From positions 1-64,000 of the forward strand of contig NZ_JAQNDK010000003.1 in NCBI RefSeq assembly GCF_028368935.1: a DNA stretch of 64,000 nucleotides, given 5' to 3'. Each line of letters starts with the position of its first letter. Position 1 is the first letter of the stretch. The notes under the pieces were generated by a model, which saw only the letters and a list, made by a program, of their open reading frames with translations, did not search any database and was not told the origin of the DNA. Positions 58,654-64,000 of the stretch are shown here, in pieces. The stretch comes from Sorangium aterium (lineage in GTDB: Bacteria > Myxococcota_A > Polyangia > Polyangiales > Polyangiaceae). A program made the translations under genes and the position numbers.

Positions 58654-61017
58654 ATGCCCGCTATCGAGAATCGGCGTTGGCTCCTCGCGGTGGTTGTCCT
58701 CGCGGCGCTCGTGCTGGGCGGCTCGGGGATGAGGAGCGCTCTGAGCTGGTACGAGCGCCCGTTCCCCGGCGTGCTCGTCGATCCGGACGGCGTGGTCTCG
58801 AGCGTGGGCCTGCCGTCCTGGGAGGGCTTCCAGAAGGGCCTCCGGTACCCGGATCGCGTCGTTGAGGTCGACGGCTGGCGCCTCGAGAGCACCGCGGGGC
58901 GCTACCGCGCCGGCGCCTGGGATGCGGCGGTCGAGAGGGCGGCGCGCGAGGGGCATCGCTCGGTGAAGGCCCGCGTCGAGACGGCGGAGGGGCTGCGCGA
59001 CGTCGAGCTCTCCCTCGTCCCCTTCGACGCGCTCGCCTGGTGGTTCTACGCCGGCGGGCTGATGGTCGTCGCCTCGCTCTACGTGGGCGCCGCGCTCATC
59101 GCCCTCAGCGCGAGCCCTCGCGGCAAGCTCGCCCGCGCCTTCGCGAGCGCCGCGCTGTTCGCCGCGCTCTTCCAGTTCGCGCTGTTCGACTACCACAGCT
59201 CGCGCCACCTCGTCCCGTTCTTCCACGTCGCCTACGCGCTCGTCCCGATGAGCTTCTTCACGCTGGCGCTGCGGCTGCCGGACGACGTCCCGCTCATCGC
59301 GCGCTACCCCGTCTTCGCGCGGATCGCGCACGGGCTCGGCGGCCTGCTCGCCGCCGCCCTGCTCGCCTCGCACGCGATGGGCTGGACCACCGTCGCGCTC
59401 CGGAGCGTCTGCGCGATCCTGTTCGTGGCGTCGTTCTTCTTCTTCGCGACCACGCTGATCCTCCGCTTCGCCGCGGCGGAGGGCGACCGCCGCCGCACGC
59501 TGCGCGCGCTGCTCCTCGCGATGGCGCCGCCGCACGTGGTGATCGCCCTGGGCTTCATGCTGGCCATGCTCGGCGCCCCGGCGTCGACGCTCGCGTGGTT
59601 CGCGATCCCCGCGCTCGCCCTCACGCCCGTCTCGAGCGTCGTCGCGTTCATCCGCTACGACCTCTGGGGGAGCCGCGCGCTCCTGTCGCGCCCGCTCACG
59701 CGCGTCATCATCGCCTGCATGATGGTCGCGCTCACGGTGATCCTCTGCTCCGCGTGCGCGGGGTACGCCGGCCTCCCGCTGCTCGGCGCGATCAAGGTCG
59801 CGGCGCCGGCCGCCGTCGTCAGCGCGGCGCTCGTCGTGTTCGCGCTCGGCGCCGGCGATCGGAAGCTCTTCCCGGCGCGCGCGGAGTACAAGCCCACCGT
59901 CGAGCAGCTCAGCGAGGAGCTGACGCTCGTCGCCGATCCCGACGAGGTCGCCTTCGCGGTCGAGCGCACGGTGGCGCGCTGGCTCTCCTGCGAGCGGGTC
60001 ACCTTCCGTCGCATCGCGGTCGACGCGGCCGACGGCGCGAGCGCGGGCAACGCCGGCGCCGCGCCGGGCGAGCCGGCGCCGAGGGCGGACGAGTCGAGCG
60101 GCGAGCGGGTCATCGAGGTCGAGCCCTCCGAGAAGAGCGCGAGCGCGAGCGAGCTCTCGCTGACGGTCATGTTCCGCGGCCGGCTGCTCGGCGTCCTCGA
60201 GGTGGGCAAGAAGCGCGGCGGCGCCCTGTTCACGAGCGAGGATCTCGACCTGCTCCGCACGATCGGCAACCAGGCCGCGCTCGCCATGGCGCACGCCCAC
60301 AGCTACGCGGAGCTGGAGCGGCGGCGGCGTGAGCAGGCCGCCGCGTGGCGCGACGAGCGCGCGGCGCTCATCGAGACGCTCGCGGCCGAGATCACCCACG
60401 AGGTGCGCTACCCGATCAACTTCTTCCGCTCCGTGTTCAAGCGCGGCTCGAGCAACCAGAGCCTGGACGCCGAGGAGGTCGAGATCGGCTGCGAGGAGGT
60501 CGAGCGCCTCGAGCGCCTCGTGATGGGGCTGCGCCGGGTGACGCACAGGAAGCTCGAGCGCCGCCGCCTCGCGGTCGAGGAGCTCGTCAGCCGGGCGGAG
60601 ATGCTCCTGCGCGATCAGCTCGGCAAGCGGCGGATCGAGGCGCGCGTGAGCGCGGGATCGAGGCTCCGCTGCGATCCCGATCAGGCCACGCAGGTGCTCG
60701 TCAACCTCCTCTCGAACGGCCTCGACGCGGCCGGCGACAAGGGGACGATCGGGGTCGTCTGGGAGACCACCGAGAGCGGCGCCGAGCTCGTCGTGTGGGA
60801 CACGGGGCCGGGCATCTCGGGGGACGCGTCGCGCCTCTTCGCGCCCTGGTACACGACGAAGCCGCGTGGGACCGGGCTCGGGCTCGCCATCACGCACCGC
60901 ATCGTCCGCGCCCACGGGTGGTTGATCGAGCCGGAGCGGCGCGACGGCACGACGCGGTTCGTGATCTCGATCCCCGCCGCCGACGTCTCCATGACCGCTG
61001 AGGACGAGGTCGCGTGA
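58654..61017 (+). CDS. Membrane sensor histidine kinase
   Basis: 787 residues. A first helix (about 8-25) is followed by a PDZ-like or small periplasmic stretch with VVEVDGWRLES (about 70-80), then seven or more membrane helices (about 125-400). A GAF-like domain follows (about 410-560), then the dimerisation domain with His in EITHEVRYPI (about 580) and an ATPase domain with VNLLSNGLDAAG, DTGPGIS and GTGLGLAIT. Its GTG/TGA overlap with the next gene marks a two-component operon. Start 58654 is chosen over 58615 because the hydrophobic helix then starts near residue 8. Confidence 0.92.
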   Translation: MPAIENRRWLLAVVVLAALVLGGSGMRSALSWYERPFPGVLVDPDGVVSSVGLPSWEGFQKGLRYPDRVVEVDGWRLESTAGRYRAGAWDAAVERAAREGHRSVKARVETAEGLRDVELSLVPFDALAWWFYAGGLMVVASLYVGAALIALSASPRGKLARAFASAALFAALFQFALFDYHSSRHLVPFFHVAYALVPMSFFTLALRLPDDVPLIARYPVFARIAHGLGGLLAAALLASHAMGWTTVALRSVCAILFVASFFFFATTLILRFAAAEGDRRRTLRALLLAMAPPHVVIALGFMLAMLGAPASTLAWFAIPALALTPVSSVVAFIRYDLWGSRALLSRPLTRVIIACMMVALTVILCSACAGYAGLPLLGAIKVAAPAAVVSAALVVFALGAGDRKLFPARAEYKPTVEQLSEELTLVADPDEVAFAVERTVARWLSCERVTFRRIAVDAADGASAGNAGAAPGEPAPRADESSGERVIEVEPSEKSASASELSLTVMFRGRLLGVLEVGKKRGGALFTSEDLDLLRTIGNQAALAMAHAHSYAELERRRREQAAAWRDERAALIETLAAEITHEVRYPINFFRSVFKRGSSNQSLDAEEVEIGCEEVERLERLVMGLRRVTHRKLERRRLAVEELVSRAEMLLRDQLGKRRIEARVSAGSRLRCDPDQATQVLVNLLSNGLDAAGDKGTIGVVWETTESGAELVVWDTGPGISGDASRLFAPWYTTKPRGTGLGLAITHRIVRAHGWLIEPERRDGTTRFVISIPAADVSMTAEDEVA

Positions 61018-62624
61018 AGATCCTGATCGTCGATGATCAGCGGAGCGGCCGCCGCACGCTGCGGCAGATCCTGGCCGCGCTCGACGAGGTCGAGGTGATC
61101 GAGGCGGTCGGCCTGGACGACGCGATGGCCGCCGTGGAGCGGAGCGCGCCGGACCTCCTGCTCCTCGACGTGCGTCTGTCGGACGATCCGCGCGACCGCG
61201 GCGGCCTGGAGATCCTGCGGCGCGTGCGGGCCTCGGGGCGGAGCACGCCCGCGCTGATGGTCACGTCGGTCAGCGAGCTCTCCGAGATCCGCGAGGCCAT
61301 GCGGCTCGGCGCGCAGGACTACGTGCTGAAGGACGAGCTCTGCCCGGAGATGCTCCTGCCGATCATCGAGGGCCAGCGCGAGCGGCTGCTCCTGAAGGGC
61401 GAGGTGGTGCGGCTCCGCGAGCGGGTCGACCGCACGTTCGGCACGAAGGCGCTCCTCGGCTCGTCCGCGGGGATGGAGCGCGTCCGCCGGATCATCGAGC
61501 GGGTCGCCGAGTCGAACAAGACGGTGCTCATCCGCGGCGAGACCGGCAGCGGCAAGGAGATGGTCGCCCGCGCGCTGCACGAGATGAGCTCGCGCCGCGG
61601 CGAGCCGTTCGTCGCGGTCAACTGCTCTGCGCTGCCGGGGACGCTCATCGAGTCGCTCATCTTCGGGCACGAGCGCGGCGCCTTCACCGGCGCCGAGAAG
61701 CGCATGCGCGGCCAGCTCGAGCTCGCGGGCGCCGGCACCATCCTGCTCGACGAGATCGCCGAGATGCCCGGCGAGCTCCAGGCGAAGCTCCTCCGCGTCG
61801 TCGAGGATCGCCGCTTCCGCCCCCTCGGCGCCGAGTCGGAGATCCCGCTGCGCGCCCGCGTCCTCGCCGCGACCCACGTCGACCTGGAGAAGCGCATCAG
61901 CGAGGGGCGCTTCCGGGAGGACCTCTTCTACAGGCTCAACGTCGTCACGGTGCACGTCCCGTCGCTCGCCGAGCGCGACGCCGATCTCATCGAGCTCCTG
62001 CTCGCGTTCAGCGCGGAGCTCCCGCGCAAGCTGCGCTACACCGACGACGCGATCGCGTGGCTGGTCCGGCGGCCCTGGCCCGGCAACGTGCGCGAGCTCC
62101 GGAACGTCGTCGAGCGGCTGGGGCTGCTCGCGGACGACGATCTCATCGACGTCCCCACGCTCGAGGAGCTCGCGCGCGAGCGCCCGGTCGTGGACGCCAC
62201 CGCGGAGATCGACCGGCTGGCGCGCGCCCTGCTCGCGCTGCCCGAGCGGCTGGGATCGAAGCTCCGCGTGATCGAGCGCGCCGTCCTGCACCACGCGATC
62301 GAGAGCTGCGGCGGCAACAAGGCGGCGGCGGCGCGCCTCATCGGCGTCGATCGGAAGATGCTCGAGCGGCGCTGGGACCGGCACACCGGCGAGGAGCCGC
62401 CGAGCAGCCGGCGGATGTCGATGCCGACGCCGATCGCCGGGCGCCACCTCGGCGAGGAGCCGCCGAGCAGCCGGCGTCACACGCCCGCGAACGGGACGCG
62501 GCACCTCGGCGAGGAGCTGTCGGGCAGCCGCAACCAGACGCCCGCGAACTTGCCGCGGTACGTCGGCGAGGAAGCGCCGACCACCCGCCGCCAGGTGCTG
62601 CCGCCAGGCCACGACGACGCCTGA
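61014..62624 (+). CDS. NtrC-family sigma-54-dependent response regulator
   Basis: 536 residues. A receiver domain (1-120) has Asp52 as the phosphate acceptor (LLLLDVRLSDDP). The sigma-54 activator AAA domain follows (about 140-380), with Walker A GETGSGKE and the sigma-54 contact loop GAFTGAEKR. A Fis-like helix-turn-helix (about 420-455, NKAAAARLIGVDRKMLERR) ends the conserved part. The last 80 residues carry four GEEPPSSRR-type repeats that are not part of the family. It is coupled to the kinase upstream (GTGA) and would activate sigma-54 promoters. Confidence 0.93.
   Translation: MKILIVDDQRSGRRTLRQILAALDEVEVIEAVGLDDAMAAVERSAPDLLLLDVRLSDDPRDRGGLEILRRVRASGRSTPALMVTSVSELSEIREAMRLGAQDYVLKDELCPEMLLPIIEGQRERLLLKGEVVRLRERVDRTFGTKALLGSSAGMERVRRIIERVAESNKTVLIRGETGSGKEMVARALHEMSSRRGEPFVAVNCSALPGTLIESLIFGHERGAFTGAEKRMRGQLELAGAGTILLDEIAEMPGELQAKLLRVVEDRRFRPLGAESEIPLRARVLAATHVDLEKRISEGRFREDLFYRLNVVTVHVPSLAERDADLIELLLAFSAELPRKLRYTDDAIAWLVRRPWPGNVRELRNVVERLGLLADDDLIDVPTLEELARERPVVDATAEIDRLARALLALPERLGSKLRVIERAVLHHAIESCGGNKAAAARLIGVDRKMLERRWDRHTGEEPPSSRRMSMPTPIAGRHLGEEPPSSRRHTPANGTRHLGEELSGSRNQTPANLPRYVGEEAPTTRRQVLPPGHDDA
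62384..62600 (+). repeat. Imperfect repeats encoding a GEEPPSSRR tail
   Basis: Four units of about 60-70 bases encode HxGEEPPSSRR-like peptides separated by Pro/Thr/Asn-rich linkers at the C-terminus of the NtrC-type regulator. The first two cores are identical at the protein level; the last two have diverged. Confidence 0.7.
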
Positions 62625-62668
62625 GCGGCGCGGCGCCGCCGGCGTGCCGCGCTATCGGGTTTGGGGTG

Positions 62669-63970
62669 CTACTTCCTGCCGATGCCCGTGTAAACGAACC
62701 CCATGCCGCGGAGCTCGTCCGGCTCCCAGATGTTGCGCCCGTCGAAGAGCGTCGGGGAGCTCAGGATGCGCTTCAGCCGGTGGAAATCCGGGCGCCGGTA
62801 CTCGTGCCACTCGGTGACGACGACCAGCGCGTCCGCGCCCTCGGCCGCGCCGTACATGCCGTCGCTCAGGAGGATGCGGTTCCCGTAGATGGCGCGCACG
62901 TTCGGCATCGCCTGCGGGTCGTGCGCCTGGACGGTCGCGCCCGCCTCGAGCAGCGCGTCGATGAGCGTGAGCGCCGGCGCCTCGCGGATGTCGTCCGTTT
63001 GCGGCTTGAACGCGAGCCCCCAGACCGCGATCGTCTTCCCCTTCAGCGCGCCGTCGAAGTGGGCGCTCACCTTGCTGGCGAGCAGCCGCTTCTGCCGCGC
63101 GTTGATCCGCTCCGTCGCCCGGACGATCTCCAGATCGTGCCCGACGGAGCCCGCGGTGTAGAGGATGGCCGAGAGGTCCTTGGGGAAGCACGATCCGCCG
63201 AACCCGGGGCCGGCGAACAGGAACTTCGTGCCGATGCGGGGGTCGGCCCCGACGCCCTTGCGCACGAGCTCGATGTCCGCGCCGACCTTCTCCGCGAGCA
63301 CGGCCAGGTCGTTCATGAACGAGATGCGCGACGCGAGCAGCGCGTTCGCGGCGTACTTGGTGAGCTCGGCCGAGCGCGCGTCCATGAGCTGGATGCGGTC
63401 GCTCGCCCGCACGAACGGGTTGTAGAGGTGGCGCAGGATCTCGCGGGCCTTCGGGTCGTCCGAGCCGATGATCACGCGGTCGGGCTTCATGAAGTCGTTC
63501 ACCGCGTCGCCCTCCTTGAGGAACTCCGGGTTCGACGCGACAGCGAACGGCTGGGTGGCGTTCGCGCCGATGATCTGTCGGAGCCGGTCCGCCGTCCCGA
63601 CGGGGACCGTGCTCTTCGTGGCGATCACCTTGAAATTGTTCAGGTTCTTGCCGATCGTCTCGCCGACGGCCTCGACGGCGGAGAGGTCTGCGGAGCCGTC
63701 GTCCGCCTGGGGCGTCCCGACGGCGATGAAGACGATCTCGGCGTCGCGGATGGCGCTGGCGACGTCGGTGGAGAACCGGAGCCTGCCGTCGCGCGTGTTC
63801 TTCGCGATCAGCACGTCGAGGCCGGGCTCGTAGATCGGCACCTCTCCGCGCTTCAGCATCTCGATCTTGGCAGCGGACACGTCGACGCACGCCACGTCAT
63901 TCCCGAAATCCGCGAACCCCGCGCCGGCGACGAGGCCGACATACCCTGTTCCCACGACGGCAAGCTGCAT
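62669..63970 (-). CDS. ugd: UDP-glucose 6-dehydrogenase
   Basis: A 433-residue NAD-dependent dehydrogenase that oxidises UDP-glucose to UDP-glucuronate for polysaccharide synthesis. The NAD motif GTGYVGLVAGAGF starts at residue 7, followed by ATKSTVPVGTA and the active-site FGGSCFPKDL (Cys about 260) in the central domain. The length and the C-terminal UDP-binding domain match the family. It is convergent with the NtrC-type gene, 45 bases away, and its start lies 30 bases from the window edge. The next upstream gene is not visible. Confidence 0.96.
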   Translation of the reverse strand: MQLAVVGTGYVGLVAGAGFADFGNDVACVDVSAAKIEMLKRGEVPIYEPGLDVLIAKNTRDGRLRFSTDVASAIRDAEIVFIAVGTPQADDGSADLSAVEAVGETIGKNLNNFKVIATKSTVPVGTADRLRQIIGANATQPFAVASNPEFLKEGDAVNDFMKPDRVIIGSDDPKAREILRHLYNPFVRASDRIQLMDARSAELTKYAANALLASRISFMNDLAVLAEKVGADIELVRKGVGADPRIGTKFLFAGPGFGGSCFPKDLSAILYTAGSVGHDLEIVRATERINARQKRLLASKVSAHFDGALKGKTIAVWGLAFKPQTDDIREAPALTLIDALLEAGATVQAHDPQAMPNVRAIYGNRILLSDGMYGAAEGADALVVVTEWHEYRRPDFHRLKRILSSPTLFDGRNIWEPDELRGMGFVYTGIGRK

Positions 63971-64000
63971 GGGCGGGACGCTACCACGACCCCGGCGCCG

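Overview
The window is very GC-rich and densely coded. It looks like a chromosomal segment of a large-genome myxobacterium of the Sorangium/Polyangiales type. The reasons are Pkn2-type Ser/Thr kinases (one fused to an ATPase and TPR module), a PP2C phosphatase, several two-component proteins, lipoproteins with Gly/Ser-rich linkers or MopE-type metal-binding motifs, and a likely sigma-54 promoter. This is an inference from gene content; there is no rRNA or other direct species marker. I see no insertion sequence, prophage, CRISPR array or rRNA.

Layout. 1-969: tail of an OmpA/Pal-like protein and a TolQ/ExbB-type channel, facing a kinase-cyclase-like-ATPase-TPR protein (983-4747, minus) that seems to lack its usual C-terminal end. 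5236-11523: a tight six-gene operon of an AprA-like flavoprotein, a 2[4Fe-4S] ferredoxin, a HEAT-repeat protein and a NitT/TauT-type ABC importer whose binding protein carries a NosL-like tail. 11653-17334: DoxX, a membrane PAS/GAF histidine kinase and an FtsH-like protease. 17862-20383: an ATP-grasp ligase overlapping a GNAT-methyltransferase fusion. 20426-31269: SrkA-like kinase, TerB-like protein, Ser/Thr kinase, GH5-like lipoprotein, formaldehyde-detoxifying alcohol dehydrogenase, M17 aminopeptidase, START-domain lipoprotein, and a divergent aldo/keto reductase and AraC regulator. 31295-39977 (minus): beta-helix protein, LysR regulator, MopE-like lipoprotein and a 1529-aa DUF2339-DUF3999 fusion. 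40273-43725: small conserved protein, orphan Dam-type methylase, GNAT and Nudix. 43876-44063: tRNA-Glu and tRNA-Gln on the minus strand behind a clear sigma-70 promoter.

44690-46746: groESL with a promoter and a degenerate CIRCE operator. 46943-48371: a cyclic-nucleotide-binding regulator followed by a class II cyclic-nucleotide phosphodiesterase-like protein. 48571-49389: PP2C phosphatase. 49628-54598: Tat-exported amine-oxidase-like flavoprotein and membrane spermidine-synthase-like protein (minus), divergent from a double DUF4178 protein. 54909-58444: small unknown protein, class I isoprenoid-synthase-like enzyme and a divergent subtilisin-fold protein, the least familiar unit in the window. 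58654-62624: histidine kinase and NtrC-type regulator with a repeat tail. 62669-63970: UDP-glucose dehydrogenase.

Most likely functional units are the flavoprotein/ferredoxin/ABC operon (probably uptake and redox conversion of a small oxyanion or organosulfur compound), the cAMP-type sensing and breakdown pair, and the isoprenoid-synthase/subtilase unit. Long open frames antisense to real genes are GC-bias artefacts and are omitted.
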